From: Xanthoparmelia taractica
Lineage: Eukaryota; Ascomycota; Lecanoromycetes; Lecanorales; Parmeliaceae
Reading direction: 5' to 3'
DNA: 64,000 nucleotides
NCBI GenBank assembly: GCA_033085395.1
Contig: JANQBS010000104.1
Coordinates: 61,589-125,588, forward strand
The number at the start of each line of letters is the position of its first letter. The first letter of the stretch is position 1. Positions 1 to 10,853 of the stretch are shown here, piece after piece. The translations under genes were made by a program, and so were the position numbers. Below the pieces are notes generated by a model. The model was not told where the DNA came from. It did not search any database and saw nothing but the letters and a program-made list of their open reading frames with translations.

Positions 1-167
1 TTGACGGTGTCGTGTCTATCCCATCGGCTGGCAGGGTGCAATATTCAGGGGTAGGGCTGAGGGCGACCGAACATCAAATTATACCTTGTTTTCAACCGCT
101 TCTAATTCTTCAAGAACTCGTTTTAGGAGAAAGCTTTCAATTTCAAATCTATTATTTATTGATAGTT

Positions 168-1018
168 CTAAATGTTCACCATACAAAGTTCAATCAAATA
201 AAGTGAGCCTTGGAAGTTATTTCGTTGCAAAGGAAAGCAAGTTCTAATGTTCTGCCAAGACTTATTGCACCCAACCCGCCAGCCGATGGGATAGTCCATG
301 TGCCAGCCCAGACGTTGAGTTAGAATGGTGTTGAAGACGTGCTCTTCCCCCATGAGTTGGTCGAGCATGCCTCTCCAGTCGAATGAAATCTCTTCGTTCT
401 CATCATCTATCTGAAGGCTGAGAAGGCCAGTGTCGTTGACTACCTTGCGAACCTGGATCGAGAATACAGGAGCTCCGACTAGCTGCTTTTCGTGGAGACG
501 TCTGAATACTATCACTTGTGGGGCTTTATAGTCTGCACACTTGAAGATGGCTCTAGCGTGATCGTCGGAGAAGCGGTCGAGAGTGAAACACGGCGGTTCA
601 TGGTTATACCCTCTCACAGTCGACATCCCAGATGACATCCGGCATAGGCCTGGAAGTCGGGAGTGAAGACATCCCAACACATATAATGAAAGCCTGTGAT
701 AATGTTAGTGCTGTCTCGGCTTTGTCCACCATGCTGAATCGACACATGAGCACCGTCACAGAGAAACTTACCCAAGTCACAACGAAGAATCGTCTCTGGA
801 AGGAAAATCTTTCTGAATATCCTTTCAATCTCGTATCTGAACCGTTTCGAGACAGGTCACCCTCCTACCCAAAGCCATGTAAGATCCTTGGGTTTGTGAA
901 AATATTGGAAATTATCTAGGACCATGTTCTCGAGTTCGATAGGGAGACTGAGCTTGCTGGTGCGAGCACCCTTGCTGCGTTTAGCCCGAACAAGAATGGA
1001 AGGCGTATTTGGAAGCAT
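168..1018 (-). pseudogene. F-box-like fungal protein, disrupted
   Basis: Reading on the minus strand from ATG 1016-1018, the N-terminus has an F-box-like LPIELENMVLD segment followed by HKPKDLTWLW, the layout of a large fungal family in which an F-box-like helix pair precedes a domain of unknown role. The frame then hits TGA at 857-859, but the same frame continues with the plausible family sequence SKRFRYEIERIF up to a GTAAGT donor near 784. After an acceptor near 706 the sequence resumes, and a long open stretch (168-680) carries LDRFSDDHARAIF and EEISFDWRGMLDQLM. The frame between the middle and last parts also does not join cleanly. One stop and one possible frameshift point to a pseudogene. 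F-box proteins normally recruit substrates to SCF ubiquitin ligases. The family call is from memory of its motifs; the breaks are seen directly. Confidence 0.5.
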
Positions 1019-1148
1019 GGTCGTAGATGGTGTGGGAATATGGAAGAGGAGAAGCAGATGAGCACAGGGTGAAGAATTTCCATTTAACCACGGAGTCACG
1101 TCGCATGGTCACGTGCACTAATATAGAAGTGTTCACCCCATCATCCCG

Positions 1149-1197
1149 CCCAGCCCTATTTAACATTGATCTAGGGTTAGAGTAAGGTAGGGCTGGG
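1149..1197. repeat. Inverted repeat (10-bp perfect arms)
   Basis: CCCAGCCCTA at 1149-1158 is the exact reverse complement of TAGGGCTGGG at 1188-1197, with a 29-bp loop. The loop and right side contain CTAGGGTTAGAGTAAGG, which resembles part of a second palindrome at 3600-3641. It could be a miniature transposon remnant or a chance hairpin. Confidence 0.5.
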
Positions 1198-1627
1198 TGT
1201 CCGGAATCGCAGTGTCCGGAGGCGAACCCTTCCATCTTAATGCAATTTTGGCTCCTCACACAAAAGCGCCCACTACCTTTCTTCTTCAAGTCCACGATAT
1301 ACAGTCTGCCTCCCCAATATATAATGGTCAGAAAGCCCGGATTGTCATTCTTGACGCTGATTCATAGTGCATATCCAACACACAAGCAAAGTCCGATACT
1401 CCCACTGCCTGCATTGCTTAATGTGTGGGGCAGTATAACACAAGAAGCATGTGGATAAGACGGTGCTGGAACTCTCCTCCCACGGCTTGCATAGCTTCCC
1501 CTTCGTCGTCCAACGTAGTCATCCCGGACCGGACCTGAATAAAATATCGTAGATGCCCCTTAAATTCCTGACGTGCTTGACGGAGCGCAAGCGGCGCGTG
1601 CCCTATTTTCGAAGTCAGGTGACTACT

Positions 1628-1921
1628 CTAAGCTTCGTACCACGGACAATACGAGGTCCTTCCACCCATCCAAAGCCGCGGGCGGTGAGGTGATACTAAC
1701 ACTCTAAGCTTCAAATACAGCCATCCACACACCATGAGCAGTACAGCGTTCACGGCAACCGAGCCGAGTAATCCTTTCTTAAAGAAACCCGGTCGGCGAT
1801 GTAGATTGACCTGGCGGCTCCTGCTCTCCACGCTCTCTATGGGCTCCTCGTGCCAGTCGTCTAATTCTGCTTGTGACTCGGCTGCCGCTACGCGATCGTA
1901 TGTTTGGGTTGGTTTGAACAT
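1628..1921 (-). CDS. Small membrane protein; possible truncated UstYa-like (DUF3328) N-terminus
   Basis: A 97-codon ATG frame encodes an acidic cytosolic head, a basic stretch (HRRPGFFKKG) and one hydrophobic helix of about 22 residues (SVAVNAVLLMVCGWLYLKL). This head, basic patch and single-helix arrangement is how UstYa/DUF3328 oxidases of fungal RiPP pathways begin. The HxxHC catalytic motifs that define that family are not present before the stop, and I could not find them in the next 1.4 kb on the same strand, so it is either truncated, spliced in a way I did not detect, or simply a small membrane protein. No RiPP precursor repeat is visible nearby. Confidence 0.25.
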   Translation of the reverse strand: MFKPTQTYDRVAAAESQAELDDWHEEPIESVESRSRQVNLHRRPGFFKKGLLGSVAVNAVLLMVCGWLYLKLRVLVSPHRPRLWMGGRTSYCPWYEA

Positions 1922-2629
1922 GGTTGTTGGGAACAGATTGGGCGCTGGGGCGGGGATATGGAGTGGATGGCGAGCAGGGATTGGAACTTCGGGCCAACTT
2001 CGGCGGTCTGTTCACTAGCGCATTTCGGTCGTTCCCGTCAACGAAAAATCCACCGAAAGAACGAAAACATTCAATCTTCAATTTGGTGAAGGCAAGCAAT
2101 CCGTCTGGGTAATGATAGCCTCTGATAAAATCAACCGGGGAATCAGAGGAATACCCCATCTTCTATAAGTTTTCTTCAGCAGCCATGCCCAGCGTCCAAG
2201 ACCCAACCTCGAGATTGTCAAGGAGGTGAGTGTGATGTATGAGATCTGCCGGCCATCAACTTGTGCCTGTAAGCTACCCATAACCATGCAGTCGAAATGC
2301 ATGTGCAACAGTTACGCATATGTGCTGGAGGCTTTACAGAAAATCAAACGATTTTTGTTTCCTCAAAATTCAGGGACTCTACTTCCATAGTCGCAATCAT
2401 AGCTGCCAAAGTATATATTCCTATCCCTAAAGTTGGACTGCTCAATCGGATCCTCGGCGTATCCAAGCAACAAAAATTCGATGCTGCCTAATTGAGAATC
2501 ATCTCACGTGGCTCCCGTTCTGCGTGCAAAGCTTCTAGATACGCCTCCCCCTCATTACACCATGCATATAAGGATCGCCCACCAGCTTGGCGTGCACTCG
2601 CTCCAGTCCACTTTCCGCTCTTTCATACC
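1922..2629. other. Intergenic, nothing recognised
   Basis: Short open frames occur on both strands (for example 1779-2159 minus), but none shows a family motif or a credible exon structure. Confidence 0.4.
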
Positions 2630-3249
2630 TCAATTCCAGTCGTTGCGCCAATCGCTGTGGAGGTCATTAACTAACAATGTGCGAGCAAAGGCCTCCTCAA
2701 TTTTATCGTAGACAAGATTGGTGCTGTCTTGTAGACACGCCTTAGCCGAGTCAAGCCAAGCGAAGTGTGCGGTAGACACACGGTCCTTGTTGAAGATCAA
2801 GTCTGAGTGGATCAAAAGCATTGCTTCCTTTGATTAAGGGAAGGATACATGAAGTGTCTCTTCCCATTGCAGAGTATAACGTCACTCATCTCAGCGGAGC
2901 CACAACAGTAAGACAGCGCCTCGAACTTCTTGCCTAGACCCAAAGACGTCGTGACAAGTTCACACTCGACAACATCTGTGCGGAAGAGACCTGTTTTCAC
3001 TTTCAAGAGAGGGATCTCACCTGCAAGGCTGTTGATGGCGGAGTATTCGAGCTTTGGAAGATTTTGTTGTTCCACAAAATGAGCATCTCGCGGAACATCC
3101 TGGGCAGTAGCACGAGTGGGTCGAGGCGCCGCAACTGGCATGAGCATCGAAAAAAGGTTCATGGATTGAGAAGTGAAAGTGGACGTTCGAACAACTCCCG
3201 TCACAGTTCTCATGGACGATACAAGCAAAACCCTTGAACATACATGCAA
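2630..3249 (-). pseudogene. HET-domain (heterokaryon incompatibility) remnant
   Basis: On the minus strand the frame contains LFRTDVVECELV and then FEALSYCCGSAE, matching the start of the HET domain whose hallmark is ALSYxWG; here the Trp position is Cys. It continues with VILCNGKRHFMYPSLN, the usual second strand of HET, and then ends at a stop. The next piece (2630-2821) contains IEEAFARTLLVND, resembling the RTLI-type segment found well downstream in HET proteins. The long middle part of the domain is missing between them, so the gene looks internally deleted and shifted. HET proteins trigger cell death on non-self fusion; this copy should be inactive. Confidence 0.55.
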
Positions 3250-3599
3250 GCATCATAGAATTTTGGCTCCACTCAGCTTCGAGTTGTTCAAAGGAAATAT
3301 TGCTACCGGATGGTCTGCAATATTCACGGGCGTAGAAGACCAGCTCCTCTTTGCTTTGAAGCATCTTTGGAATGACGGTTCCCCATCGCGTTCGTTGTCT
3401 CAATATTGCTGTCAATGTTTGTGCAGACTCAACAGAAAGCAGAGGGAGGGGAAAGCCCAGTAGCAGATAACAGTATGTATACCCTCTCGGAAGGTCAACC
3501 GAATAACCCTTAGTATATTCTCCTGCATCTCATTGACATAGCTCCAAACCCTACTGTTTATAGCAGAGAGCTTGACTATGTACTTCGTACTCGATAAGC

Positions 3600-3641
3600 C
3601 CTACTCTAAACCTAATTTGGTTAAACTAGGGTTAGAATAGG
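3600..3641. repeat. Imperfect palindrome (15-bp arms, 13 matches)
   Basis: CCTACTCTAAACCTA at 3600-3614 pairs with TAGGGTTAGAATAGG at 3627-3641 across a 12-bp loop. It shares CTAGGGTTAGA with the inverted repeat at 1149-1197, suggesting a common short element. The surrounding region 3250-4089 otherwise holds no supported gene. Confidence 0.45.
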
Positions 3642-4089
3642 ACTAAGGTATCTTACCTTCCCTTCTGGTTACGCCTCCCGCTGAATACGGAGACCTCCAG
3701 GCAACCTCAGCTGAGGGACTGAGGCAACTCAAAAGGTTTGACATTGCATTGCTTTGGTAGGATATACACGTGCCTCAGCATCTAATGAGGCTCTTTCAAA
3801 AGCACTGATGGGATTTAATGCTGGGCACGAAGTAGTGCGTACAGTGGGCAAGATTCCTTTCGAGCTGAACTTTGATCAACGTCCATGACCCCACCCCTCG
3901 TTTATTTATACTGAGAACAGCGCAGCAAGCATGCAGGGCACTATGCCTCATTCGAGCGTAGGCTGCACAGCCTCAAATACACTGTTGCCTTTTAAGTCTC
4001 CAGAGCTGCCCAATGCTATTGTACTTGATCTCCGTTTTTCTCGAGTCCTTTCCTCGCAGCGCTTCCAATTGATCCCCCTTCCACGCCAA

Positions 4090-5016
4090 ATGGCGCTATG
4101 CATACTATTTCTCACACTCTTATCCCTCTGTTGCAAAATCGATGCCGTATCACAGCAAGGCAGGGTCGGTCTCTGGAGCGACTCAGAGTGCAACTCTAAG
4201 TCAAGGGTAGCCTCCAATTTTGGAGAACCAGACCCCATCGCCCTTAACTTTACCCTCTTGCCAGACTCCTGCGGGGTCCCTGGCGCCACGGTCCACAGCT
4301 ACCGAGTCTTGCAGAAAGCTATCTGCGCCAACGGCAGCACGGCAACGTTCTCTGCCTATAATAGCAATAACTGCACAGCTGACCCCACAGACGAGAATCC
4401 AAATCCTGGATTAGTAAAGCGTATAAAGAATCGACGTCAAAGTGTGTTGGATGGTGAATGCTTGGCGCTTGTCGCCTTCAATTCTTTAGCATTTATCTGT
4501 GAAGGCGTTACTCCTCACAATTTGAAAGTCAATTCCCTCCCAACATCCATGATTGCGCCAACATCCGCGTCCTCATCCACCATTCCTTTGGCGTCGTCCA
4601 CGTTCATCTCGACATCCTTTTCAAACCAGTCAGCGTCAGCGGCGAACTCATCTGCAAGGAACCCACCTACAGAAACCAACCTCGGCTCAAAACCTGGCTT
4701 CTCCGCTGGCACAAGTGCTGGTGTCGGCGTTGGATCCGCTGTTGGGGTATTAGGAATTGCTGCGCTGTGCTTTTTCTTGTTCCACAGGCATAGAATTGCC
4801 AAAACTAGAGACGGTACGAACCCTGCAATGACGTCTTTAGTCAACAGAGATATGGTTCTTGGGGTAGGTCCGCTCTCTGTTTATGAGGCCGGGGTAGGTC
4901 AGCCCCATGAGATTGAGGGCGTTGGTCTGAATACCGTTCACGAAGCTGGCACAGACAATGAGATTCATGAAATAGCTAGTACGAGGATGAATCCCGGCTC
5001 AGAAGCTGGTGGGTGA
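4090..5016 (+). CDS. Secreted/cell-surface single-pass membrane protein, Ser/Thr-rich (WSC/Mid2-like layout)
   Basis: Start chosen at ATG 4090 rather than upstream in-frame ATGs (3931, 3943) because it gives a clean signal peptide (MALCILFLTLLSLCCKIDA), giving 308 aa. The mature ectodomain has several cysteines (for example DSECNSKS, LPDSCGVPG, NNCTADP, GECLALV, AFICEG) and N-glycosylation sequons, then a Ser/Thr-rich stalk (about residues 150-200). One transmembrane helix follows (about 207-232, Gly/Ala/Val-rich and ending LCFFLF) with a basic HRHRIAK stop-transfer, and finally an acidic cytosolic tail of about 75 residues with the recurring pattern VxEAG. This layout resembles fungal wall-stress sensors and the many orphan surface proteins built the same way. 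No WSC or other named domain is evident, so a function is not assigned. It has no introns. Confidence 0.75.
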   Translation: MALCILFLTLLSLCCKIDAVSQQGRVGLWSDSECNSKSRVASNFGEPDPIALNFTLLPDSCGVPGATVHSYRVLQKAICANGSTATFSAYNSNNCTADPTDENPNPGLVKRIKNRRQSVLDGECLALVAFNSLAFICEGVTPHNLKVNSLPTSMIAPTSASSSTIPLASSTFISTSFSNQSASAANSSARNPPTETNLGSKPGFSAGTSAGVGVGSAVGVLGIAALCFFLFHRHRIAKTRDGTNPAMTSLVNRDMVLGVGPLSVYEAGVGQPHEIEGVGLNTVHEAGTDNEIHEIASTRMNPGSEAGG

Positions 5017-6689
5017 CCTGTCAAGAATCAACTCCATCGCTGTGGACTATGAAGTATGTATGGGTGGTAACTGGTTGGCGATATCGGAGTCAGCATTTAC
5101 GGTTTATGTGAAGGTTCCGAGGCCTGAGACATGCCTAAAGAGAAGTCACGCCCCAGGACATGTCTCAGGGCTCATATTTTGGCAACGCCCAGGATCTAGA
5201 TTGCGGAGATACGAGCTGTAAAGATGACAATTGCAGCGGGGATACGTCATTGGGCTTAGGCAAACCACATTTTCGATCTTGTCATTCATGGCTTCATGTT
5301 TTCGGAGTCAGCGTTCTTCTTTGATAGGGAATACAAGCCACATGACGTGCTTGGAGAAAGAAATCCCCTCGAGACATGGCTCGCAGCCCAAAATTTGGTA
5401 ATGACTAGGCAGTATTTAATCCCACAAGTGGACCCACCATTGTCCCTGCCTGTACGATTCGTATTGCGTAGACCGATGGACTCGGGGCGTTGTTTGGCGA
5501 TGGAATTGACAGAGAGAGCGCCCCGCGCTTAAGGCCGTGAGGATAATGGCGTGGAAATATATGGTGACAGTGGGATTAATAATTCGTACGACGCTAGTAT
5601 CTGAGGTCGTTCGTAGGTCTGAGAGGTGGGTTCGAGCGGTGAACGGTAAGGGAGCGGCTTGAATGGATGATGAGAAGTGAGGACGGTGCCAGGCTGTAGA
5701 CTTGGCGTCATGTTGAAGAGAAACGGATCCGACCTTTGTGTCTTTTCGGAAGCTCGTAAGGTAGATGTTCGGGTCGATGGTCAACTCTGCGGATGCTCGG
5801 GGTTTGCTTAACAATGAGTGAGAGTCGATCCTTCTGCAGCTTATTTGCTGGATATGAGGACGGGGGAGAAAAAGGAAGGCCCTACACCTATAGTCATGGA
5901 TAAGGCTGCCAGAAATTTGGGACACGGGAGGCTGAGTAGCCAAATGAATATATGAGGTGACTTATTTGTAAGCATACTGCCGAGAAAAGTGTGCCTTGAT
6001 ACTTCGTTGGTAAAGAGGGTGCCACATCATTACCCCCTAGCACTCATGACAACGAGGGCTGATTGGGAAGAAAGGACTGGAAGGACAAAACAAGGCGACG
6101 ACTTGATAATGATCCTCTCGAGACGCCGTAGTCTTTTATCTTTCAACAATGCAGACATCTTGATACAGTCTTCCAGGCTGTGAGTGATCCTAAGATGGAC
6201 AACTGCATTTCGTGGTAACAGTGTCTGAGAGTGAACAGAGGACCAGCGGTCACTGTTCCATATTAGAAGAAATGAAGTGAAAAAATAGACTCAGACGTCC
6301 TTGCTTCGCTAGACATAGTTCACATGAAGACTGCCTAACGCTTGCGATAACGGTAGCCGAGGGGAGGTCAGGCATGACGGTGTAATTCTCAGGCCTTTTG
6401 ATCCTATCTAATACTATCTCGATGATAATGTTAGTCTGTAGACATATCGGACTCCTCGACAGCAGGAAAGAAAATTTGTGTGGTCTTAAAGTCCCCGCCG
6501 ACGTTCTTCCGCAGGGATTTTAGCGTCATGGCTAAACTCCGGGGAACCCCGAAGTCAACAACGGCCAACCTGCGCGTCGCTGACCTCTGAATTTGCATAG
6601 TGTGTTTCTCAGATACTCACTTATTGACGCCTGCGCATCGCGGCGTAAAATTTGTTTGCATTGCAATTGGCCCATTCACAGACTGGAAA
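5017..6689. other. 1.7-kb intergenic region, no supported gene
   Basis: The longest frame (5416-5943, minus, 175 codons) has no signal, domain or splice support and looks like chance. The part next to 6690 is the upstream region of the LRR gene. Confidence 0.4.
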
Positions 6690-8600
6690 ATGTCCTCAGC
6701 TACTGCGAAAGGCTTAGACCATGGGAGTAGTAACATGAGCAGTGCAACCTCCGAAACGCTGGATAGCATAACATCAGCTACGACCTTTGACCTCTTCACA
6801 GACTTAATAGACTCCATTGAGAGCTCGGCAGATCCCAGCCTACCGGAATTGCCAAGCCTCCCTACCTATACAGTAAATAAGAAGCGCAACCGAGACGAGT
6901 ACCTCGCCAGCTCCAGTGACGCGCCCCTCTTCTCGAGTGACGACCTTCCTGCTTCTTCAGCTGAAAACTACAACGAGCCAAGGGTCAAGCGACAGCATCG
7001 GAGACCATGGTTTGAAACAGACGAGGGTTGGAGTAGTGTCTCGGCACATTCCTCTGTGAAGAAGCCCCGCATGAGGGGGCCTTTCAGGAGAACCCATGAC
7101 AGCGGTGTCTGGCTGGGTAGTGACGAGTCTACAGAGAATGAAGAACTTGATCAGCAGGACGCAGTCCGAAGAGCATTGAAGGTCATGGAGAGTGGAGGGT
7201 CCATTGACGGTGACGATGAGCTTTGGCTTGAGGATGAGAGTGGGCTTGATCTCCGAGATAAGGTTCATGAGAATACTCTAACCTTGGAAGAAAAGTTGCA
7301 GCAAGCTTTGGTCAATAAAGCTCTGCAGATAACTGAAGACCCGGGGGGCTTTGAGGGACCAGTGTTTCCATACTGGCAGAAACAACCAGGTCATTTGCTG
7401 GGCTTTCATTCAATTCAAGAACAAGCACAGAAGAAAGTCGCCTTATGTGTCGAAGAAGGTGCGGAAGTTGTTGATTTGTCGTACGTGTTTCCCCAGAGCG
7501 CATTTCTTTCGACGCTTGGCACACCATATTTCAAGCTCCTCGAATGGGTAAAGGCTTACTCTTGATTCAGGACAATGTATATGCAACAAATACGGACGCC
7601 GACGCTTCGACCGCTACGCTACTATATAAAGCAAGTGCCAAAACAGGGTAGTAGGATCGGCCATTATCAGTCACTGACGCCAGCACTACGACTATATCTA
7701 TCGAATAATCTTCTCGATGAAGTACCTGGCGAAGTCTTTTGTCTGAAGAATCTGAAAGTTTTAAGCTTGCGCTTGAACAACCTGACTGAGATACTTCCAT
7801 CGATTGGCGAGCTCAGCAACCTCAAAGAACTCAACCTCGGCAGTAATCAGCTCAAATGGCTTCCCTGGGAGCTCCTCGGTCTTCTTCACGCCAACCTTCA
7901 AAGGTGCATGATCTACCCAAACCCCTTTGTTCGCCCCCTTCCATCAACCTGGAACCACGCACCCAGTCGCATATCTGAGTCCCACGAGCCATGTCAAGTA
8001 GCCTCGACACGTATCGCTTTCCTCGACATTACTGGCGCCTCGTTTCGCCATTGGCCACCCGCTCCATCTTCTTTGCCAGAGCACTGGCCTGAGCCCCAAG
8101 CAGACGACGAATTCCTTGGACCACCACTAGAGGAACGTACCAAAACACCATCTCTTCTCGAGCTCGCCTTACGCGCTTGCAAGAAGTCGCCGCAACTGAG
8201 CCAACTTCCTTTTCTCGTCCCGGACGACTGTCCGCAACATCTCACACAGCTCCTCCAAAGTACTTGGAAACTCAAAGAAGCGGGCGGCAAAAGTTGCTCT
8301 GTCTGCGGGAATGAATACATTATTCCACGCACAGAGTGGATCGAATGGTGGTACTGCATCCCGGAGCAGGGCTCTAGAGGGCAGATTGACAGTTCGCTGG
8401 CCATGCACAGGATGCCGGTACCTTTATTGAGAAGAGGTTGCAGTTGGGCATGCTGGGAGGAAAACGCGAGTCCGTTGATTCGAGGCTGGAGTTCTGCTAC
8501 GTTGCCTGGAGGGGTAAAGGAGGAAATGGATTTTCCGGTCGAGGTCCACACTTCGCCTACTAGGAGGACTGTCCCGCCTAGTGGGAGGATGCGACGATGA
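6690..8600 (+). CDS. Leucine-rich repeat protein with C-terminal Cys motif
   Basis: Two exons, 6690-7480 and 7571-8600; the 90-bp intron has donor GTACGT, branch-like CTTAC and acceptor TTCAG, and joins VVDLS to a frame leading into TLRPLRYYIKQ. The N-terminal 250 residues are hydrophilic and disordered, with basic clusters (VNKKRNRDE, RVKRQHRRPW) and acidic stretches. Three to four leucine-rich repeats follow (LRLYLSNNLL, LKVLSLRLNNL, LKELNLGSNQLKWLPWELL), spaced 23 residues apart as in the SDS22/Ras-suppressor type. The C-terminus has CSVCGNEYIIP and, about 45 residues on, CSWAC, a likely metal or disulfide pair. It belongs to a conserved uncharacterised fungal LRR family; LRRs are protein-binding platforms and the partner is unknown. 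The start could also be the upstream in-frame ATG at 6600. About 606 aa. Confidence 0.8.
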
Positions 8601-10853
8601 GCTTCTGTCCACAGGGCTCAGTAGAACGAATATTACTTACGAATGTGGCACGACTGATGAATGGAGCTTCTTGGCATTTCCGCCGGTCCGGCGATTGAGG
8701 TTTGCCAGGTTGAGGATATGCAGCTTTATGAATCAGCGATATACCCAAAAGCGATGTCTTGTTTCAAGAGGAGTACCTCATGATCATACTGGGTGATTTT
8801 GTGAGGTTTACAGAGTGATGCATGGACAAGCACCGACGATCTTGTTTAATGTCCATAAACCAACCCTGTCTTTGCTCAAATCCTCCCAGTTATAATAAGT
8901 AAATGAGCTTAGCCCAGCCCAGAATGCTACCTCACCTAGACGTGGTTTGCCCTCGTGTCTGTCGCATGTCTGAGCAAAGCTTATTGGGATGATATTGAGC
9001 AGATACTCACTTACTCTACCTAACTAGGCGCTTCACAAATACGATTCTTATCATTCTGAATGCATATCTACAGCTATTCTATGAGCCCGGACAATTTCGG
9101 CATGGCGTAGGGGTGAACAATCGCTTTGATGGCCCAGGTAAACCCCGCGTCGAGTTACCTTCAACCCTTCTTGTTGTATGTCTTCCCCACTAAAAACAGC
9201 TGGATCACCAAGTCTGTCTCGCTGCGGTAGCCCTTGCGCGTCTCTTGGAGATGACCCGCGAGAAAAGAATGCTGAAAATGTATCACCACCACAGCGTCCT
9301 TCCACCTCGTATTTGCACCATTCCATCAGCGAATCAACTAATTATTGTTTCAGCATCTATGGATGCCTATCCTATGGACCTTGATGAAAGTGATGCGATT
9401 TACGTGTGGTTCTTGAATGCAGACTAAGTACTATCTAAAGCTTACGCCTATGTACTTCTATCCCGTCACCTCTGTTTCGAATACGTGGCACTGCCTCCTC
9501 GCAGCGGACTCCGAGGATTCTTTGCTATAACGCGTTCGCATTCATCTTCCGTTTTCTACTCTGTCTTAGTTAAGAATTACATGTTTGTTATTGGTCTATC
9601 ACAATATTCTAGATATGTCAACATCCATCTCAAGCGAGCAACAAATCCTTCAAATCTGGTCCTCCACGATACTCGATGGGAGTACCATTGAACATAATTC
9701 CTCGCAGGTAGGGCAGACGGTGGAGGAAAGCCATGAGGACAACAATCAGGAAGCCAGACCGGGTGCTTACGGACGCTTTGGGCGCGGGATATGAAACTCC
9801 TCTTATACATAGAGTCGATATTTGTATTCATCGGTACGCAAACCAATACTTCCAACTCAACCTACGTTCGTCCCATCCCTCTCCCTCTGCATCCAAGATA
9901 AACTGCTCGATTCTCTGATTTGTTGAACCGCACTCTGCATCGCAAAAGTCTAAGCAGCAGAATCCAATCAATCAATCAATCCAGACAAAGCACCAATCTC
10001 CTCGTCTTCCTGCCCCCCTTGGTTGCAACAGCATTATATGTATCGCACGGTTACCGCACGATGACCAAATCAGATGTATTAATGCTGCACGGTTGTTTGG
10101 ACTGTATCGTAGGACCCACTGGTGGAATAGGGTACGGTACGGTGCGGTACGCCTAGATACTGCGAGGGAGGGAGTGTGTCTATGACTAAATTGTGTTTTG
10201 AATTGGGGGGGGGGTTGGGGGGGGGGTTGGATCGGCTTGCTTGAGAGAGGGAGGGAGGGAGAAGGAGAGAGAGAGAGAGAGAGAGGATTAATAGGAAAGG
10301 ATTGGAAGGCACTGTTCTAATAATAATCGTTTCTTGGATTTGTGAGGGATGAGGTGGAGAAGATGGATGGAGGGAAAGGGGGGTTAGGGTAAGGAGGGCG
10401 CTGCATATGCTGTTAATGAGCGATGTGGGGGGAAAGGGGGGGTGAAGAGGTCGGTTTGGGTAGTCAGGTGAAGAGAAGGGTACGCAAGAAAAGAGAAGGG
10501 AAGGAAGGAAGGATAGGTGGGACGTTGATGCTTTATGAGTAATGATTGTAATGAGGACTGGAGTTGTAAGGGGGATGTTTTCGCAACCGAGACTAGATGG
10601 CATGGTTGTGCTTGGTGGAGATGTATCTCCAGCACGCCGCAGATTACATTATACATGTATTTTCTCTTCTGCTTTCATGAACCCAGCTTCATTGTACGCC
10701 ATAGCTGTGACGATGTGCCTGTTTTAATCCCTCGCTTGGATTCAGGATTCCGCACTGTAGCTCACAGTCGCTGCTACTGCTATCACTTTCAAAGCCGTCT
10801 CCAAAGGCAGATTATCCAAATCCAGCCCTGTGGTATTGTCTGGCATAACATGA
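8601..10853. other. 2.2-kb intergenic region, no supported gene
   Basis: Many short frames, none convincing. It includes the purine-rich tract described separately and the 3' flank of the convergently arranged Gemin2-like gene. Confidence 0.4.
10203..10520. repeat. Purine-rich low-complexity tract with (GA)n
   Basis: Runs of seven to eight G (near 10205-10227), then GGGA repeats and a (GA) tract around 10262-10285, followed by further G/A-rich DNA to about 10515. Long minus-strand frames across it are proline/serine-rich artefacts of the composition. Confidence 0.8.

Noticed and set aside
1628..3249. A RiPP or secondary-metabolite cluster around the UstYa-like frame
   Set aside because: The catalytic HxxHC motifs, a repeat-bearing precursor and other pathway genes are absent nearby.
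10079..10656. Long minus-strand open frames rich in Pro, Ser and Leu
   Set aside because: They are created by the G/A-rich low-complexity tract; no domain, start context or splice support.
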